Assembly (NCBI GenBank): GCA_049595035.1
Contig: JBMYKD010000011.1
Location: 3,517 to 67,516 of the forward strand
Direction: 5' to 3'
Origin: UBA12202 sp049595035
GTDB taxonomy: Bacteria; Pseudomonadota; Alphaproteobacteria; Puniceispirillales; UBA1172
Length of the DNA stretch: 64,000 nucleotides
This document shows, piece by piece, positions 1 to 8,525 of this stretch. Position 1 is the first letter of the stretch. Every line of letters begins with the position of its first letter. Below the pieces are notes generated by a model. That model was not told the DNA's origin. It did no database searches and saw only the letters and a program-made list of their open reading frames with translations. The translations under genes were made by a program, and so were the position numbers.

Positions 1-166
1 CCAGAAAGCCTGCAATCAGATGAAGCAGTGTTGATTTACCAATGCCCGATGGCCCTTCAATGACGGTTATGCTCTGTTCCTTCACGGTCAGATGAAAGCG
101 CAGCACATCATCATCCGACATAGGCGGTGATACATAGCTGAAAGTTACATTTCTGATCTCTAGCAT
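1..166 (-). CDS. thiQ: Thiamine ABC transporter ATP-binding protein ThiQ (partial, N-terminal 55 residues)
   Basis: This is the start of an ABC ATPase that runs off the left edge of the window. The visible residues contain the Walker A motif GPSGIGKST, preceded by the usual beta-strand start (MLEIRNVTF). It begins only 6 bases after the thiP stop, so it is the third gene of the thiB-thiP-thiQ operon. ThiQ is the cytoplasmic subunit that powers thiamine import through ThiP. The Q-loop, signature and Walker B motifs lie outside the window. The family call rests on operon context plus Walker A. Confidence 0.85.
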   Translation of the reverse strand, partial: MLEIRNVTFSYVSPPMSDDDVLRFHLTVKEQSITVIEGPSGIGKSTLLHLIAGFL

Positions 167-172
167 AGGAAA

Positions 173-1957
173 TTATCCCGTTATTTGATCATTTAAAGCG
201 TTATGATCCGATATAGCCATGCTTGGTGGGTGCGACAGAATACGGCCAATCCCATGCCCTATCATGTATACCATAAGTGTTATTAACATTAAAAGCACGG
301 CTGTTGCCGCCGCTTCATCGGTGCGATATCGACCAGCCTGTTCAAATAAAAGCCAGGGCAATGTTTTAAAATCAGAACTTGAAAACAGGGCAATAACACC
401 AAGATCACCCATGGACATAGCCGCAACCATACCAAAAATCAGCCCAATATCTCGCCCCATGACAGGCAGGATCAAAAACCGAATACTTGTCCAGCTATTC
501 ATGCCGTAAGCAAGCCGTAAATGGTGATTCTGATGCCGGACAAGTAGCCATTTGCCGGAAATCAATCGATAGGATACAGGCAATCCCATCAGAATATTGG
601 CAACCAGCACAAGATATGGAGCAATGATAAATATATCAGCCATATGCCGTAGCAGAATAAACATAGCTGTTCCCATCACGATAGCGGGAATGACCAGCGT
701 GATCATAACACTGGATTCAAGCATGACTATTGCTATCATTTGCCAGCGGGCAGGGCGTTGGATAAACCCAAGCTGATATCGGGTTTCGGCAAGAATCATG
801 GCCAGAATAGATACGCAACTAGCCGAAATAAGAGCGATTGTAAGGCTGTTTTCCGTAGCCTGCCAAAATGCTGGCGCTACCAGCACGGTAAGCATATCAC
901 CAGTCACCCCCTTAACCATCAATGCCATGATAGGCAGGACTAGCAAGGTAAAAAGAAAGCAGACACATAAAATATCAATATATTTCAATGAGTTTAAGTG
1001 CGAAGGCAATATATGAAGTGAAGGTAATTTTATGCCGCCTACAACTTGCGGCATCATTTTTCGCATCACGGGATGGCTCACCATAACAATCAACATAATG
1101 AAAGCCACAGCAATCTGTAAAATGGTAAGGCCAACCGCCAGAGGAAAATCATATGCAATACGGATGGCCGCATAAATTTCCACTTCCAGTGTTGTTACAG
1201 CAGGTCCACCCCCAACCATTAATACCAGAGAAAATGAGCTGAAACAGAATAAAAACACCAATATCATCATCGGCAATATGATGGGTTTAATCGCTGGCCA
1301 TTCTATAAAACGAAATTGATCTCGCGCTGTCATACCGGTCATGCGGGCAAGTCGCCAATGGGTTTCTGGAACTGACAGAATGCGTGGCAAAAACACGCGG
1401 ATCATTAACGGCGCATTAAAAAATATATGCGCCAGAACAACCGCCTTTAATCCAAAAAATGATGGTAATTCCATGAAGGGAAGGGGCAATATCCCATTCA
1501 ACCCTGACAGGACATGATTAATGAGGCCATGGCGACCCCATACCGCTAATAGTCCACTCGCCGCTACTGTTGTGGGGATCACAAAGGCTAGGCCAGTCAT
1601 CAATCGTAATAACCCCATGCCATACCAGCGATATCGCCGCGCCATGACAACGCTAAGCGGGATAGCCACCATCACTGCCCCTATCGTGGACAAAGCTGCT
1701 TGAAGTAATGCTGACCGCAAGGCGTAAGTTATACGCGCTTCCGATATCAACCATGAAAAAAATGACGAAGATGGTGGTTCTTGGGGTGAGGCGGCTTGCA
1801 TTAACGCTATCAGAGCCAGAACAAAAAGCCCCCATAACGCCACAATCATCACCATTCCGGTAAAAGCTGCCAGCCCTAAGCCGCCCCGTTGATAATATCT
1901 ATTGTGTTTGGCTAGCATTTTCCCGCTTTTTACTACTGGCTTAATGCCATTACCCAT
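173..1957 (-). CDS. thiP: Thiamine/thiamine pyrophosphate ABC transporter permease ThiP
   Basis: This is a 594-residue inner-membrane permease with about twelve hydrophobic segments in two homologous halves, as expected of ThiP, where one chain carries both permease domains. Each half has an EAA-like cytoplasmic loop that docks the ATPase: near residues 200-225 (RMTGMTARDQFRFIEWPAIKP) and near 480-500 (YGMNSWTSIRFLILPVMGRD). The longest frame overlaps the end of thiB by 25 bases. Met14 (ATG at 1916-1918) lies 14 bases after the thiB stop with a purine-rich GGGAAA ahead of it and may be the true start. It should pass thiamine from ThiB into the cytoplasm, and is controlled by the upstream TPP riboswitch. 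Confidence 0.92.
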   Translation of the reverse strand: MGNGIKPVVKSGKMLAKHNRYYQRGGLGLAAFTGMVMIVALWGLFVLALIALMQAASPQEPPSSSFFSWLISEARITYALRSALLQAALSTIGAVMVAIPLSVVMARRYRWYGMGLLRLMTGLAFVIPTTVAASGLLAVWGRHGLINHVLSGLNGILPLPFMELPSFFGLKAVVLAHIFFNAPLMIRVFLPRILSVPETHWRLARMTGMTARDQFRFIEWPAIKPIILPMMILVFLFCFSSFSLVLMVGGGPAVTTLEVEIYAAIRIAYDFPLAVGLTILQIAVAFIMLIVMVSHPVMRKMMPQVVGGIKLPSLHILPSHLNSLKYIDILCVCFLFTLLVLPIMALMVKGVTGDMLTVLVAPAFWQATENSLTIALISASCVSILAMILAETRYQLGFIQRPARWQMIAIVMLESSVMITLVIPAIVMGTAMFILLRHMADIFIIAPYLVLVANILMGLPVSYRLISGKWLLVRHQNHHLRLAYGMNSWTSIRFLILPVMGRDIGLIFGMVAAMSMGDLGVIALFSSSDFKTLPWLLFEQAGRYRTDEAAATAVLLMLITLMVYMIGHGIGRILSHPPSMAISDHNALNDQITG

Positions 1958-2979
1958 TCCTTGAGCCAGTCATTCTGATTAGTGGCAATATATTTATCAT
2001 TCAGCAGGAGCCCGGATGGCTTGGCTGCTGTTTCGAACCCATCGGGCAAAGCAATACCTTTCGCCGCAGGATACATCCAGTTTGTTGTGGGGATAACATT
2101 TTGCACTTTATCAGACAGTAAAAAAGCCAAGAATGATTGCGCCAATTCAGGCTGATCACTGGAAGCCAACATAGCCGCTACTTCGATCTGCATATAATGG
2201 CCTTCGGCAAATCGGGCATATTGATATTGTGTCTGACTTTCAGCCAGACGATGATATGCAGGTGAGGTGGTATAGGACAACACCATATCCGCTTCACCAT
2301 CAAGAAACAGTCCATAGGCTTCTGACCAGCCCTTTGTTACCGTTACAATTTTTGGCGATAATGCCTGCCATTTTGATGCCGCGTCATCATCATAGAGTGA
2401 TTTTAGCCATAGCATTAATCCAAAGCCGGGCGTAGAGGTGCGAGGGTCTTGAATGACTATTCGTAGATCATCATTCGTCGTGATCAGTTCTTCCATAGAC
2501 ATTGGAATTTGCGATAGTTTTGACTGATCATATACAAATGCGAAAAATCCCCAGTCAAATGGTACAAAATAGGGGTCATTCCAGTCCCCAACAGCTTGGG
2601 GAAGGTCGAGATGATCAGAAATGGTATCCATGTTATGAGGTGCCAGCAATCCGGTCTTTCTGGCAATATCAGATTGCGCCGTATCAAGCCCTAGAATGAC
2701 GTCTGCTTTGCTGTTTTGACCTTCAAGCCTGATTCGGCCAAGAATGCCCAACGAGGTATCAATACCGACAAAACTAAGAATACATTCGCATTCCTGTTCA
2801 AAAGCCGCCTTGATTTGAGGCCCTGGCCCCCAATCTGCCGCAAAACTGTCATAAGTATATACGGTCAATTCAGGCCTCGTATCATCGCTGAGAGCAGGGC
2901 GCAGAAGCAAAAAGCCGGCAAGACTAATAATTATACCGATTTTGATTTTATCCATTATTTTCATAATAATATCCTTCAT
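1933..2979 (-). CDS. thiB: Thiamine ABC transporter substrate-binding protein ThiB (TbpA)
   Basis: This is a 348-residue periplasmic binding protein. Residues 1-31 form a signal peptide with a basic start, a hydrophobic core and an ALS-D cleavage site. The mature part starts with ELTVYTYDSF, typical of ThiB-type solute-binding proteins, and continues as a class II periplasmic binding fold. It is the first gene of the operon, directly downstream of a TPP riboswitch, which supports thiamine, TMP or TPP as ligand. Met6 and Met9 are alternative starts that would shorten the signal peptide without changing the function. Which thiamine form is bound cannot be read from the sequence. Confidence 0.93.
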   Translation of the reverse strand: MKDIIMKIMDKIKIGIIISLAGFLLLRPALSDDTRPELTVYTYDSFAADWGPGPQIKAAFEQECECILSFVGIDTSLGILGRIRLEGQNSKADVILGLDTAQSDIARKTGLLAPHNMDTISDHLDLPQAVGDWNDPYFVPFDWGFFAFVYDQSKLSQIPMSMEELITTNDDLRIVIQDPRTSTPGFGLMLWLKSLYDDDAASKWQALSPKIVTVTKGWSEAYGLFLDGEADMVLSYTTSPAYHRLAESQTQYQYARFAEGHYMQIEVAAMLASSDQPELAQSFLAFLLSDKVQNVIPTTNWMYPAAKGIALPDGFETAAKPSGLLLNDKYIATNQNDWLKEWVMALSQ

Positions 2980-3044
2980 AGTTAAATAACAATGTCAGGA
3001 TACTAACGAAAGCGAAGAGATTGCCATGATTATAATATGGCACG

Positions 3045-3139
3045 ACTCTTTCCTTCGCCAGCATTACCTGGTTCAGGTTCAGTGGGTATATTTCTCAGCC
3101 TGATGGACGAATTTAACGCACTACAAGCACCCCAAGAGT
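3045..3139 (-). promoter_or_regulatory. TPP riboswitch (THI element)
   Basis: Read on the minus strand, this leader holds the conserved THI-box elements in order: GGGGTGC, CTGAGA, ACCC, then GAACCTGAACCAGGTAATG and GCGAAGGA. A closing P1 helix is formed by ACTCTT at the 5' end and AAGAGT at the 3' end. It lies about 65 bases upstream of the thiB start. It should bind thiamine pyrophosphate and turn off thiBPQ. No strong hairpin with a T-run follows, so translational control is as likely as attenuation. Confidence 0.96.
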
Positions 3140-3428
3140 GTCTATATTGGTATCAGAGCTTTATATAATGATCAACCTTGTTCTAGGTATTCCTATTTCA
3201 GGGTTTCCATAGATGTCTTTTCGGGGATGTCTTTTTAGGCAGGGCATTTTAGGGAAGGTTTTTTTAGGGAGGTATTCATTTGATAAATCACTTTTTGTCG
3301 CATAATATGTGTTATGTAATTTTTGTATCTGTCAAAAAACAGATGAAGGACAGCATTATGAAATCATATATTTTACAATAAGTTATATGATTATTGTTAT
3401 ATATAAGATTAGTAATTCAATCCCACAT
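3140..3428. other. Intergenic stretch without a gene
   Basis: No coding region is supported here. The stretch holds the upstream region of the thiamine operon at its left end, a T-rich run of four imperfect 14-15 base units at 3217-3272 (see separate entry), and a small hairpin ATCTGT/ACAGAT at 3327-3344 lacking a T-run. It also carries whatever terminates the minus-strand gene ending at 3429; no canonical terminator is visible. Confidence 0.6.
3217..3272. repeat. Four imperfect T4-AGG repeats, period 14-15 bases
   Basis: Four units of a T-tract followed by (C/A)GG sit head to tail: CTTTTCGGGGATGT, CTTTTTAGGCAGGG, CATTTTAGGGAAGG and TTTTTTTAGGGAGG. The GG steps are spaced 15, 14 and 15 bases apart. 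The segment is upstream of the TPP-riboswitch leader and between two minus-strand units. It may be an upstream regulatory region or simply degenerate low-complexity DNA. Confidence 0.4.
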
Positions 3429-4577
3429 TCAAGGCCGCATGCACAGATTAATATGTGTGCCATGGTTATCATATGTGTCATCTGGAAATTGCGCCGTTTG
3501 ATTGATTGGACGATCATTAGACATATAGCTACGCCAGTTATGTGTTCGCCAGCTGCTTACCGGTTTATTCGCTGTTGATGTTGGTGGTGATAATCGCCAA
3601 TACCAAGTGCCTTCGCGAACAACCATATAAGTCGCCCATATGCGATTATTTAATCCACAATTTTGTATGAATGATGGACAGTTTGATCCATTACGGTGAA
3701 TAACCGCGTCACATTCTCCGCGTTCGACAAACGCTTTTGTCGCCATAACCTGACCGCTTACCGCATTACATGGGCGAACACTAGCGGAACAGCGCGAATA
3801 GGTCTTGCCGTTAAAGGCATATGGCCCTTGCGTCACGGTGAACTGATATGGAGTCGTTGTATTAACGGCTACATAATCGCCCGACCCTGCTTTCCTTGCG
3901 TTGATCTGACATAAGCCAGTATTCAGGGCTGTTGCCAGACCATTGCCATCAACCGAACAGATGCTTGGGGTTATACTATTATAGCTTATCGGGCCTTGAC
4001 CAGAGCCGCCATTAACCGCTGGTAGCTGCAAGCTTTGCTGTTCTTGTGTATCAGCCCCTTGAAGCGTGGCAAAGGTCAATGGCTGTTGCGGCGTGGCTGG
4101 CATGATATTAATGATAATATTCTGCCTTGTGGCATTACCGGCCTGATCACTGGCAACAACAATCAGTGTAAGGGGGGAAAGCTGAACCGATATTGGTGAC
4201 GACAGCGTAATAGCACCAGTTGAAGAATGAATGGAAAAATGTGATGCCCCTGCTCCTTCTAACTGGTAACTCACCTGCGATGTAACAGCATCCTGTGCAG
4301 TAATAGTCAACAAATTGCCTGTTGATTGTGATGTTATATCCAGCCTTGCGGGCGGATTTGTGAATATGGGCGCTGTATTATCTGGACTATTTTGTGGCGG
4401 CGTTCCTGTCGGTGCAGTTGTTTGACCTGACGGTGTGTTGGCACTTCCAAAACCATATGATCGCGTATGTCCAAACCCTGCCATGGCATTCTGTGTTGCT
4501 ATGTTAATCATGCATATGGCGATGAACATATATAAACAGAAACGTGAATGTGACAGGAATGTTAATGGGGATAGCAT
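3429..4577 (-). CDS. Secreted Cys-rich protein with cadherin/Ig-like repeats, partner of orphan pilin
   Basis: This is a predicted exported protein of about 382 residues of unknown function. With the start at 4577 (GGAG eight bases upstream) it has a signal peptide ending NAMA-GFG. A second possible start at 4613 (AAGG upstream) would add 12 residues. After a Pro/Thr-rich linker come two beta-rich repeats of cadherin or bacterial Ig type (for example SHFSIHSSTGAITLSSPI, then TPSICSVDGNGLATALNTG). A Cys-rich C-terminal region with Trp-rich segments follows; the mature protein has eight cysteines, which suggests disulfides in the periplasm or outside the cell. It follows the pilin gene by about 65 bases and is probably cotranscribed. 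An adhesin or pilus-tip role is inference only. Confidence 0.72.
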   Translation of the reverse strand: MLSPLTFLSHSRFCLYMFIAICMINIATQNAMAGFGHTRSYGFGSANTPSGQTTAPTGTPPQNSPDNTAPIFTNPPARLDITSQSTGNLLTITAQDAVTSQVSYQLEGAGASHFSIHSSTGAITLSSPISVQLSPLTLIVVASDQAGNATRQNIIINIMPATPQQPLTFATLQGADTQEQQSLQLPAVNGGSGQGPISYNSITPSICSVDGNGLATALNTGLCQINARKAGSGDYVAVNTTTPYQFTVTQGPYAFNGKTYSRCSASVRPCNAVSGQVMATKAFVERGECDAVIHRNGSNCPSFIQNCGLNNRIWATYMVVREGTWYWRLSPPTSTANKPVSSWRTHNWRSYMSNDRPINQTAQFPDDTYDNHGTHINLCMRP

Positions 4578-4641
4578 GGGTTTTGCTCCATTAAAAACAG
4601 TGTAATTAATCATGATACCTTGGCCTAATGACCTCACTGAC

Positions 4642-5301
4642 TTATATGACCGGATTAAACGGATCATTGGATAGATTCGGATTTGTGGATATGCCGGGCC
4701 TTGGGCATCTGCTGGCTTCATATTTTTGCGCTTCGCTAAGCCCTGTCAGATCAGCGTCTGAGGTAAAGCGGCATGGGGCTTCGGTGCACAGGCAACGATA
4801 AAGCCGGACACTGTTATCATCAGTTACCAGAGCAGTAGGCAGATTACAGGCAATGACGGTTGTGCCCGGATTGACTGTTGTGCTGGTAATTGTACCGTCA
4901 GGTTGAGTAGCTAATAGATTACCATATACGGCTGATGGTGACCCCGGATTTATCGGGTTTTCAAACTGCTCATTCATTGCCTCAACAATAGTTACGGCAA
5001 AAGCTTCGCAAGACCCCAAAAGGCTTGTATCATTTCCAAAAATAGACAGGTTTTCCCGCCCTGACATCAATTCCGAGGCGGTATTAATATCACCATTGAA
5101 AGTGATGATATCATTTTCTATGGCGCGATTGACTTCTCTGAAGTTATTAACCGCAACATCAATGCGGGTTGAATTCAGATAGCTTTGATAGCCAACCACA
5201 CCAACTGCCGCGAGTATGCCAATAATGGCAACAACAACAAGCAATTCTATAAGTGAAAATCCAGTAACAGATCGGCGAGAAGATTTATGGCTGACTATCA
5301 T
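4642..5301 (-). CDS. Type IV pilin-like (prepilin) protein
   Basis: This is a 219-residue class III prepilin. A short basic leader ends at Gly14, followed by the mature N-terminus FSLIELLVVVAIIGILAAVG, with Glu19 as the conserved Glu5 of the mature pilin. This is the substrate pattern for prepilin peptidase. The globular part has six cysteines, including a CLCTEAPC cluster. No assembly ATPase, platform protein, secretin or peptidase lies in the window, so the gene is an orphan here. Its start codon is immediately preceded by a perfect stem-loop in place of an obvious Shine-Dalgarno sequence. It may act in a competence-type or adhesive pilus, or as a T2SS-like pseudopilin. Confidence 0.88.
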   Translation of the reverse strand: MIVSHKSSRRSVTGFSLIELLVVVAIIGILAAVGVVGYQSYLNSTRIDVAVNNFREVNRAIENDIITFNGDINTASELMSGRENLSIFGNDTSLLGSCEAFAVTIVEAMNEQFENPINPGSPSAVYGNLLATQPDGTITSTTVNPGTTVIACNLPTALVTDDNSVRLYRCLCTEAPCRFTSDADLTGLSEAQKYEASRCPRPGISTNPNLSNDPFNPVI

Positions 5302-5302
5302 G

Positions 5303-5318
5303 CCGCTATAATTAGCGG
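5303..5318 (-). promoter_or_regulatory. Stem-loop over the ribosome-binding region of the pilin gene
   Basis: On the minus strand CCGCTA-ATTA-TAGCGG forms a perfect six-base-pair stem with a four-base loop that ends one base before the pilin ATG (5299-5301). This is where a Shine-Dalgarno sequence should sit, and no other purine-rich site is visible. It may restrict translation, or it may be a palindromic protein-binding site. Confidence 0.5.
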
Positions 5319-5342
5319 TATTTTTAGCAGATAACCATCATA

Positions 5343-6119
5343 CTAAAGCGTAACGGTGAAGCCATCATAGCCAGGTTCAACCCCTTTTGGACATTTCGCT
5401 AATACTTTATCATAATCACTTTCTAGCCCTAAATGGGTAAGAACAGCCTGTTTTGGCATACAGCGTCCAATCCATTCCATGGTTAGATCAAAATGGGCAT
5501 GAGCCTGATGCGGTTCATCGCGAAGCATTTCGACAATCCATAATTCCAGATCAGTTAAATGACCGAATGCTTCTTCAGGCATATCAACCACATCGGTTGA
5601 ATAGCCGAACCGTCTGTCAAAAACAAAGCCCAAGGTCGTTACCCGACCATGAAATTGCAATAATGTTCTTATCTCAATCCCACCAAGATGAAATACCGTA
5701 TCCGCTTCTATGGGCTGTCCATGTAGAACAGGCTGAAAATAACTTGGTGAATCGCTGCTTTTAAAAAACAGATAATTAAAGCGTTCAAGCAGAATATCCA
5801 GATCATGAGCTGTGGCATAAACCGGAATACGTTCCCGTTTATTAAAATAATAGGGACGCAAATCATCAAGGCCGGCAACATGATCAGAATGGGTATGGGT
5901 AATCAGAACAGCATCGATCTTTTTCACGCCATGGGTTAGGAGTTGATTGCGAATGTCTGGCCCTGCATCAATCAGAAGAACAAAATCGTCCTTTTCTACT
6001 AGAACCGCACAACGCTGACGAAAATTCCGTTTATTATCGGGGTCGCATTGCCCCCATCCAGCTGGCCCGACCGTAGGCACACCAACAGATGTTCCACATC
6101 CTAGCATGGTTATTTTCAT
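5343..6119 (-). CDS. MBL-fold metallohydrolase, PhnP-like phosphodiesterase family
   Basis: This is a 258-residue metallo-beta-lactamase-fold enzyme. The metal-binding motif HTHSDH is at residues 75-80, an upstream acidic DAGPD motif at 51-55, and a late THLG histidine near residue 227. The family cleaves phosphodiester or phosphonate-ester bonds (PhnP, cyclic phosphodiesterases). Its start overlaps the tatD stop as ATGA, so the two are translationally coupled at the end of the metG-tatD run. This pairing is common in alphaproteobacteria. The exact substrate is not known. Confidence 0.88.
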   Translation of the reverse strand: MKITMLGCGTSVGVPTVGPAGWGQCDPDNKRNFRQRCAVLVEKDDFVLLIDAGPDIRNQLLTHGVKKIDAVLITHTHSDHVAGLDDLRPYYFNKRERIPVYATAHDLDILLERFNYLFFKSSDSPSYFQPVLHGQPIEADTVFHLGGIEIRTLLQFHGRVTTLGFVFDRRFGYSTDVVDMPEEAFGHLTDLELWIVEMLRDEPHQAHAHFDLTMEWIGRCMPKQAVLTHLGLESDYDKVLAKCPKGVEPGYDGFTVTL

Positions 6120-6937
6120 GCCGATAACTCCATCCGGTGGAATAAGCGACGCGTATTGGCAGCCGTGATATCTGCCAGTTCCTGAACCCCTACTCCCTTA
6201 AGCTCTGCCAGACAAGCAAGCGTATGAATAACATGTGCCGGTTCATTCCTTTTAATTTTACGAACCGGTTCCGGACTAAGATAAGGAGCATCTGTTTCAA
6301 CCAGTAAGCGGTCAAGAGGCATATGCCGCACCATATCACGCAACCAGTCTGATGTTTTAAAGGTCAAAATGCCTGAAAGAGATATATAAAAACCTATTTC
6401 TAATGCTTTTTCAGCTAGTTCTGCACCACTACTAAAGCAATGCATAACGCCAGTAATTGGCATGTCACGAGCAGTTTTATCCAGTATGCCAATCATATCA
6501 TCATCGGCATTGCGCGAATGAATCACAATGGGCAGATCAAGATCAGAAGCAACTTCAAGCTGAGTTTCAAAACTGCGTCTCTGGCGAAGGGGGTCTGCTT
6601 TTTTATGGAAATAATCTAATCCTGCCTCACCAATTGCGACACAACGAGGGTGATTAGCCAAGACACGCATCGCATCAGCATCATCATAACGGTCTTCTTC
6701 ATCAGCATGGTTAGGATGCACGCCGACAGTAAACCATATATTGTCTGCATATTCTGCCATTTGGCGTGGGCTATCGGCATGTTTTAATGTTGTCCCTATG
6801 CAGATCACATCACTGACGCCAACCGCATGCATACGGGCTAGCATGTCATCCCGATCATCAGAATAAACAGGAAAATCGATATGGGCGTGACTGTCAATTA
6901 CCCCTTTTAAATCTGATGGAATTGCTAGCATGGTCAT
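6116..6937 (-). CDS. tatD: TatD family metal-dependent deoxyribonuclease/hydrolase
   Basis: This is a 273-residue TIM-barrel amidohydrolase-superfamily nuclease. The metal-binding DSHAHID motif is at residues 15-21, followed by GEAGLDY, the HSRNA and MHCFSSG segments, and ETDAPYLSP near residue 215. TatD enzymes are 3'-5' exonucleases linked to DNA repair and turnover. The gene overlaps metG upstream and the MBL hydrolase downstream with four-base ATGA junctions. Length is normal for YcfH/TatD proteins. The closest paralog within the family (YcfH, YjjV or TatD) cannot be fixed by eye. Confidence 0.93.
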   Translation of the reverse strand: MTMLAIPSDLKGVIDSHAHIDFPVYSDDRDDMLARMHAVGVSDVICIGTTLKHADSPRQMAEYADNIWFTVGVHPNHADEEDRYDDADAMRVLANHPRCVAIGEAGLDYFHKKADPLRQRRSFETQLEVASDLDLPIVIHSRNADDDMIGILDKTARDMPITGVMHCFSSGAELAEKALEIGFYISLSGILTFKTSDWLRDMVRHMPLDRLLVETDAPYLSPEPVRKIKRNEPAHVIHTLACLAELKGVGVQELADITAANTRRLFHRMELSA

Positions 6938-8469
6938 TCGGCTTCTTTCTCCGCATCGATAAAACGAGGAAAGACAGGTTCAGGTTTATCAATAGATTGC
7001 CCGCCGCCCAGACTGGCATCTGATGTAATCTGGTCAAAATTACGCTTATCAGTGGCAATACCTAACATATCCAGCAGGCGGCCCATCGATTGCGGCATAT
7101 AGGGTTGAATTAACAATGCCACGACTCTAATCACCTCACAAAGTACCCATAAGACATCTGCCATACGGGCTGGGTCTGTTTTCCTTAACGTCCAAGGTGC
7201 CATTTCATCAACATAGCGATTGGCATCACCAATAATATCCCAAATGGATTTCAATGCCTCATGGAATTGCTGGCTATCATGAAAACGCCTATTCTTTTCA
7301 AGCAGGGCATAGGCGCCATTTAAAATCGTATGATCAGGGTCAAGCAACTGATCTGGCCGCCTTGGTAACGCCGCATCACAATTTTTAAACACCATGGAAA
7401 GGACACGTTGACAGAGATTACCCAGATCATTAGCCAGATCACCATTCATACGATGCACCATAGCCTGATGGGAAAAATCACCATCATTGCCAAAGGGTAC
7501 TTCCCGCATAAGGAAATAGCGCATCTGATCAAGCCCGTAGGTTTCCGCTAAAGCAACCGGATCAATCACATTGCCCAAAGATTTTGATATTTTCTGACCT
7601 TCATTCGTCCACCATCCATGAGCATAAACGCGCTTAGGTAATGGGGCATCAACAGCCATCAGAAAAGCTGGCCAGTAAATGGCATGAAACCGCAAAATAT
7701 CCTTGCCAACCATATGCAAATCAGCTGGCCAGAATTGTTCAAAATCCGGGTTATCCTTCCCATATCCCACTGCTGTGATATAATTGGTCAAGGCATCAAG
7801 CCAGACATACATGACATGCTTTTCATCATCTGGAACCGGTATCCCCCATGAAAAGCTTGTGCGGCTGACTGATAGGTCACGCAATCCGCTTTTTACAAAA
7901 CTTTTTACTTCATTCAAACGTGAACTTGGCCCAACAAAATCAGGATTATTTTCATATAATGCAAGCAGACGATCCTGAAAGGCAGATAGCCGGAAGAAAT
8001 AAGAAGGTTCTTCCACCCATTCAACCGGCGCACCGGTTGGCGCTTTACCGTCTACAATTTCATTTTCAGCGTAATAGGCTTCATCACGGACAGCATACCA
8101 ACCCGCATATTTATCCAGATAGATATGACCGGCATCAAGCATCTGTTTCCAGACCAGTTGGCAGGTTTGCTTATGTCTGTTTTCCGTTGTTCGGATAAAA
8201 TCCGTGTTCGAAAAATTGAGCTGGCCGGTAAGATCACGAAAATTCTGACTGACTTCATCTGTAAAAATCTGTGGATCAATACCCCGCTCACTTGCTGATT
8301 TCTCAACTTTTTGCCCATGTTCATCAGTGCCGGTCAAGAATTTTACATCAAAACCATCAAGGCGTTTAAACCGCGCCAGAACATCACATGCTAGGGTTGT
8401 ATAGGCATGACCGATATGAGGTTTGTCATTGACGTAATAAATGGGGGTAGTCAGATAATATGATGGCAT
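6934..8469 (-). CDS. metG: Methionyl-tRNA synthetase
   Basis: This is a 511-residue class I aminoacyl-tRNA synthetase that charges tRNA-Met. The HIGH signature is at residues 18-21 and the KMSKS-type motif KISKS at 293-297. The alpha-helical anticodon-binding domain follows. It lacks the C-terminal EMAP-like tRNA-binding domain of the E. coli enzyme (677 residues), as usual for the shorter alphaproteobacterial form, and shows no zinc-knuckle Cys sets. The start MPSYYLTTPIYYVND is typical. It is coupled to tatD by an ATGA overlap and lies 94 bases after holB. Confidence 0.97.
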   Translation of the reverse strand: MPSYYLTTPIYYVNDKPHIGHAYTTLACDVLARFKRLDGFDVKFLTGTDEHGQKVEKSASERGIDPQIFTDEVSQNFRDLTGQLNFSNTDFIRTTENRHKQTCQLVWKQMLDAGHIYLDKYAGWYAVRDEAYYAENEIVDGKAPTGAPVEWVEEPSYFFRLSAFQDRLLALYENNPDFVGPSSRLNEVKSFVKSGLRDLSVSRTSFSWGIPVPDDEKHVMYVWLDALTNYITAVGYGKDNPDFEQFWPADLHMVGKDILRFHAIYWPAFLMAVDAPLPKRVYAHGWWTNEGQKISKSLGNVIDPVALAETYGLDQMRYFLMREVPFGNDGDFSHQAMVHRMNGDLANDLGNLCQRVLSMVFKNCDAALPRRPDQLLDPDHTILNGAYALLEKNRRFHDSQQFHEALKSIWDIIGDANRYVDEMAPWTLRKTDPARMADVLWVLCEVIRVVALLIQPYMPQSMGRLLDMLGIATDKRNFDQITSDASLGGGQSIDKPEPVFPRFIDAEKEAE

Positions 8470-8525
8470 GTGCCCGCCTGATTCATAAAAGAAAGGATCA
8501 ACTTAAGTGACCATTGTTTTAACGC

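Noticed and set aside
219..509. Open frame on the plus strand inside thiP
   Set aside because: It is antisense to a well-supported permease and its protein shows no domain or ribosome-binding site.
3309..3578. 89-codon plus-strand frame at the end of the secreted-protein gene
   Set aside because: Mostly antisense to the Cys-rich C-terminal domain, no start signal and no domain.
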